Shown here: in pieces, positions 1-6,792 of the stretch
Layout: each line of letters opens with the position of its first letter
Numbering within the stretch: position 1 is the first letter of the stretch
Assembly (NCBI GenBank): GCA_030630075.1
Contig: DAOVNS010000050.1
Location: 1-8,092 of the forward strand
Direction: 5' to 3'
From: a bacterium
Lineage (GTDB): Bacteria; Dependentiae; Babeliae; Babeliales; UASB340
Length of the DNA stretch: 8,092 nt
Notes under the pieces: generated by a model
Told to the model about the DNA's origin: nothing
The model's database searches: none
The model's input: only the letters and a program-made list of their open reading frames with translations
Translations under genes and position numbers: made by a program

Positions 1-1
1 A

Positions 2-262
2 CTCAAATTACTCGGGCTTACTATTGTTGTTGAAGAGCCAACCAATATCGGACGAATTGATGCTGTAATTGAAATGAAAAAATACATTTATGTTTTTGAA
101 TTTAAGGTTGGCAAAAGCGCGGTAGAAGCAATTAAGCAAATTAAAGATAAAAAATATTTTGAAAAATATGCGCGGCATAATAAAAAACTTGTTGCAACCG
201 GAATCAATTTTAGCATGAAAGAAAAAAATATTTCCGATTGGATATGCAAAGAAATTATTTAG
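2..262 (+). CDS. PD-(D/E)XK nuclease-like domain, C-terminal part of an AAA-ATPase-like protein (5' end outside window)
   Basis: The reading frame is already open at base 2 and ends with TAG at 260-262, giving 86 visible residues, so the annotation should not begin at the internal ATG at 74. The visible part matches the C-terminal nuclease-like domain (DUF1703/PDDEXK_9 type) that usually follows an AAA-ATPase-like domain. It has GRIDAVIE with the candidate metal-binding Asp at visible residue 20, then YVFEFK giving the E-x-K pair (residues 33 and 35), then a helix with Gln46, and the ending 'GINFS...ISDW' typical of the family. The N-terminal ATPase part lies to the left and cannot be seen. 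Such proteins occur in many copies in host-associated lineages; their role is not established, and nuclease activity is inferred from the fold. The gene faces the exported-protein gene tail to tail. Confidence 0.85.
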   Translation, partial: LKLLGLTIVVEEPTNIGRIDAVIEMKKYIYVFEFKVGKSAVEAIKQIKDKKYFEKYARHNKKLVATGINFSMKEKNISDWICKEII

Positions 263-277
263 GATGAATTTGTTTTA

Positions 278-310
278 AGATGCAGGGCATAAACCCTGCA
301 TCTTTCTTTA
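278..310 (+). terminator. Rho-independent terminator between convergent genes
   Basis: A perfect 10-bp inverted repeat (278-287 AGATGCAGGG and 294-303 CCCTGCATCT) encloses a 6-base loop and is followed on the plus strand by TTCTTTAT. It lies 15 bases after the stop of the nuclease-like gene and 20 bases before the end of the minus-strand gene. On the minus strand the stem is followed by TAAAAC, a poor U-tract, so it mainly serves the plus-strand gene, although the stem could also help end minus-strand transcripts. Confidence 0.8.
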
Positions 311-322
311 TAAAATATTTTT

Positions 323-2326
323 TTATTCTCCCAATCCTGCTGGAAGTATTGCATTTATTTTATCGTATTTTTTAATTTCTGAATTTAATCTTCTTGTTTC
401 CGTATCAATTGCATCTGATATTTTTTCTCGTATTTGTTTTTGTGCATCATCGTCTGCGTCATCAATTGGTGCGTCATTTGCTACGCCAGAAGCTTTTTTT
501 ATTAGTTCTTTTATTATACTTCTCCATTTTGGAATGTCCCAGCCATTAATTATATCATTTATGGCATTAAGATTTGCATAATCTTTTTTATTAATCTTTT
601 GTTTTAAGTCTGGAAGTTGTGCGTTCTCAACGAGATACTTTTTCTTTTCTAAGTTTGTTTCTAAAATTTCTGCTAACTTTTTATTCGAGAGCTTTTCTTT
701 AATTATATCTTCGTCTAGCACTGGTTGCGCAAAAAGAATTCGTAGATTTCTTTCTAAATCAATTAGACTTTTTCCAGAATTATATTCTTTAAGAGGATCA
801 GTACTAATTTTGCTTAAAATAGCTTCTTCGTATTTTGATAATTCTGTTGTGTATTTTTTATCTAGTTCTTTAGCCCCTGCAATATTTTGTGCAAGAATGC
901 TTTGCGCAGCTTTTCGTTCTGATTCATTACCAAAGAGTGATTTTGCAAGTCTTATTCCGATTGGAATAAAATTATTTAAACTAGATACAAGTTCTTTGTT
1001 TTTGTACGTACCAGTTTTTTCGAGGTGTTCTTTTTGTTTTTCATCGAATTTACCTTCGCCTTTTTCTATAACATCAAGCTTTGATGCAAGTTTACTTAAA
1101 AGCGTTGTTTTTAAAATATTCTTGAGTGAATTTTCGTTGTCTGGTTTATAAATTGTAATAATTTTTTTAAGCAAAGATATTGATTCATTTGTTGCACTTT
1201 TAATTTGTTCGGTGCGTTCTTTGTCTTTTTTTGTTTGAGTTGATCCAAATCCTGCAGGTGGTTCTTGTTTAGATTTGTCGTTTGTTTTTTGTTCCATTCC
1301 TTTTGTTGGAGTAGAGGGTCTTGGTTGATCTGAAGAATAACGTGAGGGCGGTCTGCCTCCTGGCCAATCAGATGAACCATATCCACCATGTCCAGATGGT
1401 CCACCCCACGGACTTTGTCCGTATTGCGATGATGGTCTGTAGCTGGGCGCAGCTTTTCTTTTTGTTTCTGCATCTTTAATTTTTTGTTCTTGTTTCTTCT
1501 TCTTTTCTTCTATTGCTGCTTTTGCTTGAGTACTTACGGTTATTTTTTCGAGATCATTTCCGATTTGATTTAGATTTTTTTCTAATAATGTTTTTATATC
1601 ACTTTTAACTTTACGTTTTGTTTCTTCGGTATCTTTTTGTTTTGTAAATTCTTCTAAAATTTCAGAAATTTCTTCTTCATCTTCTTGTTCTTTTATTTCT
1701 TCTAATTGTTTATTTATTTTTTCAAGTTTTTCTATTGTTTCAAAGATTTGTTTTCTTGTATCAGTAAAAGAATCGAGAAAGAAAATCTTTTGATATAATC
1801 TTTTGCTGCGTAGTTTTCCGTTTTCAATTTTTATTTTTATAAAAATTTGTTTTGCGGTTGGTTTTAGATTTTCGAGATCTTCTTTAAACGCTATTCCCAA
1901 ATTAAAGCTGTTTATATTTGTTTCCATGTTTTCTAACAGATCCATGAATCTATCCATGTAAAAATAAAAAGCTTTTAATTTATCTGGAGATAATTTTTGT
2001 ATTGTTTTTTCAGCTTCTACCGGTTTCTTGAAGTTTTCTTCTTGAGTAAGTTTTTTTGCAGGAATTGTTGCACCCGGTTTTGTTGGTTCAACTAATGGCT
2101 TTTCTGTGGGTTTTTGGTCTTCGGCGTTAGCAGGGCCAAAAACTTCTTCTAGTTCTTTTAGCATTGCTTCGAAATCGAAATCTTTTAATAATTCATCAAG
2201 ATTTTCGGGAGGAGGAGGAAGGTCGTAGGGAGGTGATGGAGGTGGCGGAAAAGCCGGATTAATTCCTTGAATCATTGTTGAAGTTACAAAAAGAGAAATT
2301 AACAAGAGTGGTATTAATTTCTTCAT
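323..2326 (-). CDS. Exported proline-rich, helix-rich protein of unknown function (667 aa)
   Basis: I do not recognise a family. The start ATG (2324-2326) gives a clear signal sequence: MKK, then a hydrophobic stretch of about residues 4-19. Cleavage would fall near residues 18-24, and there is no lipobox cysteine. Next comes a proline-rich stretch (residues 26-40, with FPPPP and LPPPP), an acidic helix (41-62), a Pro/Lys/Glu linker (70-105), a long charged and probably coiled-coil region (about 110-292), a low-complexity Gly/Ser/Pro/Tyr/Trp spacer (about 294-343, DNA 1298-1447), and a second lysine-rich helical half (about 363-667). The layout suggests a secreted or periplasmic two-lobed protein with a flexible hinge. 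The ribosome binding site is weak (AAAGAAAG ahead of the ATG). The gene is divergent from the pilin-like cluster and convergent with the nuclease-like gene, so it is probably transcribed alone. A role at the host interface is only inference. Confidence 0.85.
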   Translation of the reverse strand: MKKLIPLLLISLFVTSTMIQGINPAFPPPPSPPYDLPPPPENLDELLKDFDFEAMLKELEEVFGPANAEDQKPTEKPLVEPTKPGATIPAKKLTQEENFKKPVEAEKTIQKLSPDKLKAFYFYMDRFMDLLENMETNINSFNLGIAFKEDLENLKPTAKQIFIKIKIENGKLRSKRLYQKIFFLDSFTDTRKQIFETIEKLEKINKQLEEIKEQEDEEEISEILEEFTKQKDTEETKRKVKSDIKTLLEKNLNQIGNDLEKITVSTQAKAAIEEKKKKQEQKIKDAETKRKAAPSYRPSSQYGQSPWGGPSGHGGYGSSDWPGGRPPSRYSSDQPRPSTPTKGMEQKTNDKSKQEPPAGFGSTQTKKDKERTEQIKSATNESISLLKKIITIYKPDNENSLKNILKTTLLSKLASKLDVIEKGEGKFDEKQKEHLEKTGTYKNKELVSSLNNFIPIGIRLAKSLFGNESERKAAQSILAQNIAGAKELDKKYTTELSKYEEAILSKISTDPLKEYNSGKSLIDLERNLRILFAQPVLDEDIIKEKLSNKKLAEILETNLEKKKYLVENAQLPDLKQKINKKDYANLNAINDIINGWDIPKWRSIIKELIKKASGVANDAPIDDADDDAQKQIREKISDAIDTETRRLNSEIKKYDKINAILPAGLGE

Positions 2327-2371
2327 ATTATCTTTCTTTTAAAAATGTTGTCTTTAAGGCTTACAAATTAC

Positions 2372-2400
2372 AAAATAAGGTTAATGTTTTAATTGGTTAA
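2372..2400 (-). promoter_or_regulatory. Possible sigma-70-type promoter for the exported 667-aa protein
   Basis: Read on the minus strand, TTAACC (2395-2400) and TATTTT (2372-2377) are 17 bases apart, each matching four of six consensus positions. They lie about 45 bases before the start codon at 2326, within the 104-base divergent gap (2327-2430). Such matches arise easily in AT-rich DNA, so this is tentative. No convincing plus-strand promoter for the pilin-like genes was found in the gap. Confidence 0.3.
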
Positions 2401-2430
2401 AGTTAAAGAAATTAAGAATTGTTATATTCT

Positions 2431-2610
2431 ATGGTTTTAAAAAAAGCATACTTACTTGTCGAATTATTAGTTTCGATAACGATTTTTACAATTTTTGCCT
2501 TATCGATTTCTTATATGATTGGAATGGCGTCTAAGTTAGAGGGAGTTGTGGCTAAAAAAACTTCTGCTCTTAATCTTAATATCCAAGAACATGAGATGAT
2601 AGAACCATGA
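2431..2610 (+). CDS. Very short type IV pilin/pseudopilin-like protein (GspI/PilV-like N-terminus, 59 aa)
   Basis: The protein starts with a prepilin signal: a basic six-residue leader MVLKKA, then YLLVELLVSITIF. Glu falls at position +5 of the mature form, followed by the hydrophobic helix. Prepilin peptidase would cut after Ala6, where Gly is usual. The segment after the helix (SKLEGVVAKKTSALNLNIQ) resembles the start of GspI/PilV-like minor pilins, but the protein ends at residue 59 where relatives run to about 120, so the globular domain is missing. I chose ATG 2431 because it gives a normal short leader; an in-frame TTG at 2419 would add MLYS before it. The next pilin-like gene follows after 12 bases in the same frame. 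Likely role: minor subunit of a pilus, competence or secretion pseudopilus in the inner membrane. It could also be a degenerated gene. Confidence 0.7.
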   Translation: MVLKKAYLLVELLVSITIFTIFALSISYMIGMASKLEGVVAKKTSALNLNIQEHEMIEP

Positions 2611-2622
2611 AATGGTGAAAAT

Positions 2623-3123
2623 ATGAAAAGTAGGGCGTTTACATTAATTGAACTTTTAGTGTATTTAACATTATTTTCTTTTTTTGCATTACTATCGTTT
2701 GGATTTTTAAACGAAATAAATACCAAAGTTTTTTTGAGCATAAAAAAGAATGAAAAGATTGTAAGAACGCATATTGCATTAGATTTACTTAGAAGAGATT
2801 TAATGTGTGCAAGTTCAAATATTTATGATTGGGATCAGCAAGAATTAATTTTTAGAAAAAAAGTTTTAAATAAAAATGGCGAAAAAGAATCTAAGTGTAT
2901 TAACTGGAAAATCATAAAAGGTAATTTGACAAAAATAGATGGTGAATATGATTTTGTTACTAGAAAGTGGATTAAAAGAAGCTTTAGTAAGGTTGGTGGT
3001 AATTTTGAAAAGTTAACTTTTAATTTACATTACGACAAACAAGCACGATTTATTGATCGCATTGATTTTGCATTATTGGATGGAGAATTAAACACTATAA
3101 AACTTCGAAACGGTCTTGTTTAA
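2623..3123 (+). CDS. Type IV pilin/pseudopilin-like minor subunit, GspJ/PilW-like (166 aa)
   Basis: The N-terminus is a classic prepilin signal: leader MKSRA, then FTLIELLVYLTLF, with Glu10 at position +5 after cleavage behind Ala5 and a hydrophobic helix to about residue 29. The stretch at 51-60, ALDLLRRDL, resembles the helix end of GspJ/PilW-like minor pilins. The rest looks like a small beta-rich domain with two cysteines (62 and 92) that could form a disulfide outside the membrane. It would act as a minor subunit that starts or caps an inner-membrane pseudopilus or type IV pilus. GGTGA at 2614-2618 is a plausible ribosome binding site. Its TAA overlaps the next start codon by one base (TAATG), indicating translational coupling. 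The family-level call is solid; the choice between a type II secretion, pilus or DNA-uptake system cannot be made here. Confidence 0.82.
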   Translation: MKSRAFTLIELLVYLTLFSFFALLSFGFLNEINTKVFLSIKKNEKIVRTHIALDLLRRDLMCASSNIYDWDQQELIFRKKVLNKNGEKESKCINWKIIKGNLTKIDGEYDFVTRKWIKRSFSKVGGNFEKLTFNLHYDKQARFIDRIDFALLDGELNTIKLRNGLV

Positions 3124-3620
3124 TGAAAACTAAAGATGGGTCATCGTTATTGATTATTTTTATGATGACAACGTTTTTGAGTATGCTTTCATTTGGATAT
3201 TGGTATAAAACTTCTTTGTTAGTTGATTTGGTAAATCAGCGAGAAATTTACTATAAAAATTTTTATTTAACCGAAAAAATTTTAAATTATGGAGTTAATT
3301 TTGCAAAAAATAATTTCACTCAACTTACGGTTGATGGTACTAAAGTAATATTTCCAGTTATTTTGGATGCTCAATTCTTGTTAACCGACTTAAAGAATCC
3401 AGATTTGACAAATCCCGATTTGTCAGCCGAAATTATAATTAATAAAGTTAGCGAAAAACAAAAGTTATATTTAAAAGCTATACTCCTAAGTAAAAGTAAC
3501 AAAAACATTTTGTGTAAATTAAGTTGTAAACTTGCAATGACAGAAGTTTTTAATGAAAAATCAAAAGAAAAACAAATTTATTTCGTTGTTCAAAATTTTA
3601 CTATCGGCAACTTTATTTAG
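3123..3620 (+). CDS. PilX/GspK-like minor pilin candidate (165 aa)
   Basis: The leader MKTKDG is followed by SSLLIIFMMTTFLSML, fitting prepilin cleavage after Gly6. Position +5 is Ile instead of Glu. PulK/GspK pseudopilins and PilX-type pilins are known to lack this Glu, and the place as third gene after I-like and J-like subunits fits a K-like subunit. At 165 aa it is closer to PilX in length, since GspK proteins are usually near 300. After the helix come YYKNFYLTEKILNYGVNFAKNN (residues 43-64), a direct repeat NPDL-T-NPDL (92-100), and cysteines 131 and 135. The start overlaps the previous stop by one base, and the last 68 bases overlap the following lnt gene. The call rests on the N-terminus and gene order, not on domain similarity, so it is moderate. 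Confidence 0.65.
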   Translation: MKTKDGSSLLIIFMMTTFLSMLSFGYWYKTSLLVDLVNQREIYYKNFYLTEKILNYGVNFAKNNFTQLTVDGTKVIFPVILDAQFLLTDLKNPDLTNPDLSAEIIINKVSEKQKLYLKAILLSKSNKNILCKLSCKLAMTEVFNEKSKEKQIYFVVQNFTIGNFI

Positions 3621-4851
3621 TGTTGCATTTCTGTTTTCAGATATGTTTGGTTTCTTGGTTATATTATCTTTGATTCTTTTATTTTTTATTTCAAAAAGTT
3701 TTTTGAATGGTGTTTGGTGGGGAGTTATTGCGTTTAGTTTGCATTTTATTTGGCTATATCAATTATTGATTACAAACTCGGACGCAACATTTTTGCAAGC
3801 AATTTTAATTTATCTATTTGTTGTTTTTTACACATCGTTTTTTAGTGGTGCCTGGTTCTTCGTAATAAAAATATGCGAAAAAACAGTACAACAATTGTTT
3901 TTAAAAATATTAATTTTTATATCTACGACGACAGCATTTTTTTATTTTATGCAAAATTATTCATTAATGTTTTTGGGCAGGGTAGAAGGGTATCCTTTTT
4001 TAAATCCCTTTCTTCCCTTAGCCCGATATCGATGGTTTCTATTTTTATATTCAATTTCTTGCCTCAACTTTAATTTGAATAACAATTTTAATTATTTAAA
4101 AGAACTTGAAGAAACAAAAAAAGTTAAACTTTTTTATTTAAAACCTTGTACGAGTGACCCTAAAAAACAACATTCACCAACTGCAGTAGGGCAGGATATT
4201 TATAAAAAACTTATCAATTTAAATTTAGAAGATTATGCAAAAGAATACGAAAACTTAATTGTTGTTGCACCTGAGACAACGTATCCTTTTGCACTTAACG
4301 AACATCTTTCGCAATTGCAATTATGGAATTGTGTGATTCCATCAAATACTTATTTTTTGATTGGAAGTCAAAGAAGAGAAACCCAAAATCTTTATCAAAC
4401 AGTTTTTTTAATACATATGGGTCGGATAATTAATTTTTATGACAAAACTCATCGAGTTGCGTTTACAGAAAAGATACCAAAATTTTGGCGATACTTTTCT
4501 TGGTCAAAAACTCTTTTTTTAAAAGATAAGATTGAGTTTTGCAAACAAAAGAATAATTCAAAAAAAATAAATTTCAATGAAAATTATTTCAATAAGACTA
4601 GTCTGAAGATTTCGGACGATTTAATTATTATTCCCAAAATTTGTTCCGAATTATTTTTTAGAAAAGAAAACATACATTATAAGAAAAATTCTGTTATTTT
4701 TTTCTTTGTAAATGATAGTTGGTTTTGTAATTATTTTAAAAAATTGATGAAGAATTTATGCATACTTCGCGAAATCAAAACCTGTTATTCTATTATTTAT
4801 ATTAATCATGAGAATGGGCATTTTTCCCTGTCTGAAAATCTTTTTTTGTGA
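3553..4851 (+). CDS. lnt: Apolipoprotein N-acyltransferase (Lnt), divergent and C-terminally short
   Basis: Lnt moves an acyl chain from a phospholipid to the N-terminal cysteine of lipoproteins in the inner membrane, the last step after Lgt and Lsp. The 432-aa protein has a hydrophobic N-terminal half (several segments between about 10 and 170) and a nitrilase-like domain. Its motifs are VAPETTYPF (catalytic Glu241), FYDKTHRVAFTEKIP (Lys298 and Glu306), IICSELFF-type PKICSELFF (nucleophile Cys364, Glu366), and NDSWF (387-391). These match the E. coli triad Glu267-Lys335-Cys387. Two oddities: the Tyr that follows the cysteine in E. coli is Ser365 here, and the protein ends about 40 residues after NDSWF, so the last strands and the C-terminal membrane helix are absent. 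ATG 3553 is chosen because the next Met (residue 31) would cost the first membrane segment; this makes a 68-base overlap with the pilin-like gene. Confidence 0.88.
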   Translation: MKNQKKNKFISLFKILLSATLFSVAFLFSDMFGFLVILSLILLFFISKSFLNGVWWGVIAFSLHFIWLYQLLITNSDATFLQAILIYLFVVFYTSFFSGAWFFVIKICEKTVQQLFLKILIFISTTTAFFYFMQNYSLMFLGRVEGYPFLNPFLPLARYRWFLFLYSISCLNFNLNNNFNYLKELEETKKVKLFYLKPCTSDPKKQHSPTAVGQDIYKKLINLNLEDYAKEYENLIVVAPETTYPFALNEHLSQLQLWNCVIPSNTYFLIGSQRRETQNLYQTVFLIHMGRIINFYDKTHRVAFTEKIPKFWRYFSWSKTLFLKDKIEFCKQKNNSKKINFNENYFNKTSLKISDDLIIIPKICSELFFRKENIHYKKNSVIFFFVNDSWFCNYFKKLMKNLCILREIKTCYSIIYINHENGHFSLSENLFL

Positions 4852-4905
4852 TATTCTTTTATAAAATTAAGCTCATATCAGTAGATTTAAAAAGAAAGGC
4901 ATTCG

Positions 4906-5352
4906 ATGCTTGTTTACATGTTAAAAGATGTTGAAAAAATTGGAATGGCAGGACAAGTTATTAAAGTTTCTGATGGATATGCAAAAAACTTTCTTGTTCC
5001 TAGAAAACTCGCATTAAAGGTTGAAGAAGGTAATAAAAAGTTTTTTGAACAAAAAACTAAAAAATTAAATCTTGATGCAAAAGCTTTGGGCAGTAAAGTT
5101 GCAATGGTTGCAGAAAAGATAAAGAATTTACATCTTACTCTTAAGAAAAAAGCACACGATGAAGGCAAACTTTATGGTGCTGTAAGTGCTGATGAAATTG
5201 TAGATCTATTAAAAGAAAAAGAAATTGCAATTAATAGAAAACAAGTTGAATTTAGCAAATCAATCAGAGCTGAAGGCGAACATAAAGTTATCATTAGACT
5301 TTCTTCAAAGCTTAAACCAGAATTAACATTAAAAGTTGTAGCTACAAAATAA
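4906..5352 (+). CDS. rplI: 50S ribosomal protein bL9
   Basis: bL9 binds 23S rRNA near the base of the L1 stalk and helps keep the reading frame. The 148-aa product has the usual length (E. coli 149). The N-terminal RNA-binding domain shows the signature GQVIKVSDGYAKNFLVP (residues 16-32), followed by the long connecting helix (about 41-75) and a C-terminal domain with DEGKLYGAVSADEI and EGEHKVIIRL. AGAAAGG at 4893-4899 is six bases from the ATG, a good ribosome binding site. A TATAAAAT stretch at 4860-4867 in the 54-base gap after lnt could be a -10 element, but no matching -35 is clear. dnaB follows after 23 bases, so the two are probably one transcript. The usual upstream rpsF and rpsR are not here. 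Confidence 0.97.
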   Translation: MLVYMLKDVEKIGMAGQVIKVSDGYAKNFLVPRKLALKVEEGNKKFFEQKTKKLNLDAKALGSKVAMVAEKIKNLHLTLKKKAHDEGKLYGAVSADEIVDLLKEKEIAINRKQVEFSKSIRAEGEHKVIIRLSSKLKPELTLKVVATK

Positions 5353-5375
5353 AACAACTTTTAACTGGATCATAA

Positions 5376-6767
5376 ATGCCTGACAATTTTAGTCGGACAA
5401 AGTTTAATAAAAATAAAAGCTTGTCCCAAACAGATGGTTTTTTATCTAAAAATCTACCTACAAATATTGAAGCCGAAAAGTCGGTTTTAGCTGCAATATT
5501 ATTAAACGGTGAAAACATAACACTTGTAAGTGATTCTTTAAAACCATCTGATTTTTTCAATAGACAAAATCAAATGATTTACGAAGCAATGCTCGATATT
5601 GCGCAAGCAAATCAACAAATTGATTTACTTGTTTTGCAGGATGCATTAGAAGTAAAGAAACAATTGCAAGAAATTGGCGGCATTATTTATTTAATGGAAT
5701 TGCAAGAAGATATTCCTTCGATTGGAATGATTGCGCAACATTCTAAAATTGTTAAAGACAAATCAATTTTGCGAGATTTGATTAAGTCTGCGGCTGATAT
5801 TATTAATATTTGTTATGACCAAAACATTGATGAAATTGATACGGTATTAGATAATTCAGAGAAAAAGATTTTTCAGATTTCTAATAAACTTATTCCTCCA
5901 ACATTTGTACCTCTTGATTCGTTACTTAAAAAAACATTTCAACATTTGGCACAAGTGAAGGGAAATCGAGAGGGTGTTACCGGAATTCCTTCTGGATTTG
6001 GACATTTTGATCATATGACTGCCGGCATGCAACGAGGCGATCTTTTAATTCTTGCAGCAAGGCCTTCGATGGGTAAAACTGCGCTTGCATTAAATATGGC
6101 AGTTAATGCATGGCATAGTGGGGCGGCAGTTGGTATATTTTCTTTAGAAATGTCATCTGAACAATTAGTTTTACGTCTACTTTCTTCGCAATCGCGAATC
6201 CCCCATGCAAAAATAAGAAATGCAATGGTAACGTCAGATGAGTGGGTAGAGCTTACAAATACTGCTGCAAACTTAGCCGAAGCAAAAATATATATAGATG
6301 ATTCTGCGAGTTTAAACATTATGGAATTGCGTGCGAAGGCAAGAAAATTAAAAGCAAAATCAAATATCGATTTACTTGTAATCGATTATTTACAACTTCT
6401 TACTGCAGGCAATCGATACGAAAATAGAACACAAGAAATTTCTGCAATTTCTCGTGCATTAAAAGCTTTAGCAAAAGAATTAAATATTCCAGTTTTAGCA
6501 CTTTCTCAGTTGTCACGTTCTTTGGAGAGCAGAATGGATAAAAGGCCAATGCTTTCTGATCTTCGTGAATCTGGTGCAATAGAACAAGATGGCGATGTTA
6601 TATTTTTTGTTTATCGTGATGCTATTTATAATCCGGAAACCGAAAATCCTGACATTGCAGAAATCATTATTGGAAAACAACGTAATGGACCGGTTGGATC
6701 TTTTCCTGCAAGATTTATTGGAGAGATTACAACCTTTGAAGATATAGGTGAAGAGCGATACGAGTAG
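5376..6767 (+). CDS. dnaB: Replicative DNA helicase DnaB
   Basis: DnaB is the hexameric ATP-driven helicase that unwinds DNA at the replication fork and contacts primase through its N-terminal domain. The 463-aa protein is full length. The N-terminal domain (about 26-125) begins with LPTNIEAEKSVLAAIL and includes FFNRQNQMIYEAM. A linker follows, then the RecA-like ATPase domain from about residue 200: GIPSGFGHFDHMTAGMQ, Walker A ARPSMGKTA (228-236), SLEMSSEQL (256-264), Walker B LLVIDYLQLL (333-342), SQLSR (377-381), DLRESGAIEQDGDV (395-408) and the arginine-finger region KQRNGPVG (434-441). No intein interrupts it. The first 25 residues are an unstructured Ser/Lys/Asn-rich extension; the only nearby start is ATG 5376, with a weak ribosome binding site (TGGAT). 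No terminator follows; a palindromic element lies before ruvC. Confidence 0.98.
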   Translation: MPDNFSRTKFNKNKSLSQTDGFLSKNLPTNIEAEKSVLAAILLNGENITLVSDSLKPSDFFNRQNQMIYEAMLDIAQANQQIDLLVLQDALEVKKQLQEIGGIIYLMELQEDIPSIGMIAQHSKIVKDKSILRDLIKSAADIINICYDQNIDEIDTVLDNSEKKIFQISNKLIPPTFVPLDSLLKKTFQHLAQVKGNREGVTGIPSGFGHFDHMTAGMQRGDLLILAARPSMGKTALALNMAVNAWHSGAAVGIFSLEMSSEQLVLRLLSSQSRIPHAKIRNAMVTSDEWVELTNTAANLAEAKIYIDDSASLNIMELRAKARKLKAKSNIDLLVIDYLQLLTAGNRYENRTQEISAISRALKALAKELNIPVLALSQLSRSLESRMDKRPMLSDLRESGAIEQDGDVIFFVYRDAIYNPETENPDIAEIIIGKQRNGPVGSFPARFIGEITTFEDIGEERYE

Positions 6768-6792
6768 GATAGAGAAAGTAGAATTTATTTTT

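Noticed and set aside
810..1473. Open frames opposite or out of frame within the 667-aa protein gene (810-1151 plus, 1111-1473 minus).
   Set aside because: They lie wholly inside a gene with a clear signal peptide and coherent composition, have no ribosome binding site or recognisable domains, and look like shadow frames.
2393..2428. TTGGTT and TATATT as a promoter for the pilin-like cluster.
   Set aside because: The spacing is 24 bases and transcription would begin after the ATG at 2431, so it cannot drive that gene as annotated.
2608..2625. The first two pilin-like genes are in the same frame, separated by a single TGA and four codons, suggesting TGA read-through or recoding into one protein.
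   Set aside because: The second gene has its own ribosome binding site, ATG and complete prepilin signal, and TGA also ends lnt. A fusion would place a second prepilin signal in the middle of a protein.
3406..3425. Perfect 8-bp hairpin (TGACAAAT / ATTTGTCA with a CCCG loop) inside the K-like pilin gene.
   Set aside because: It has no T-run and falls in the codons of the NPDL-T-NPDL repeat, so it is explained by coding sequence; no regulatory meaning can be supported.
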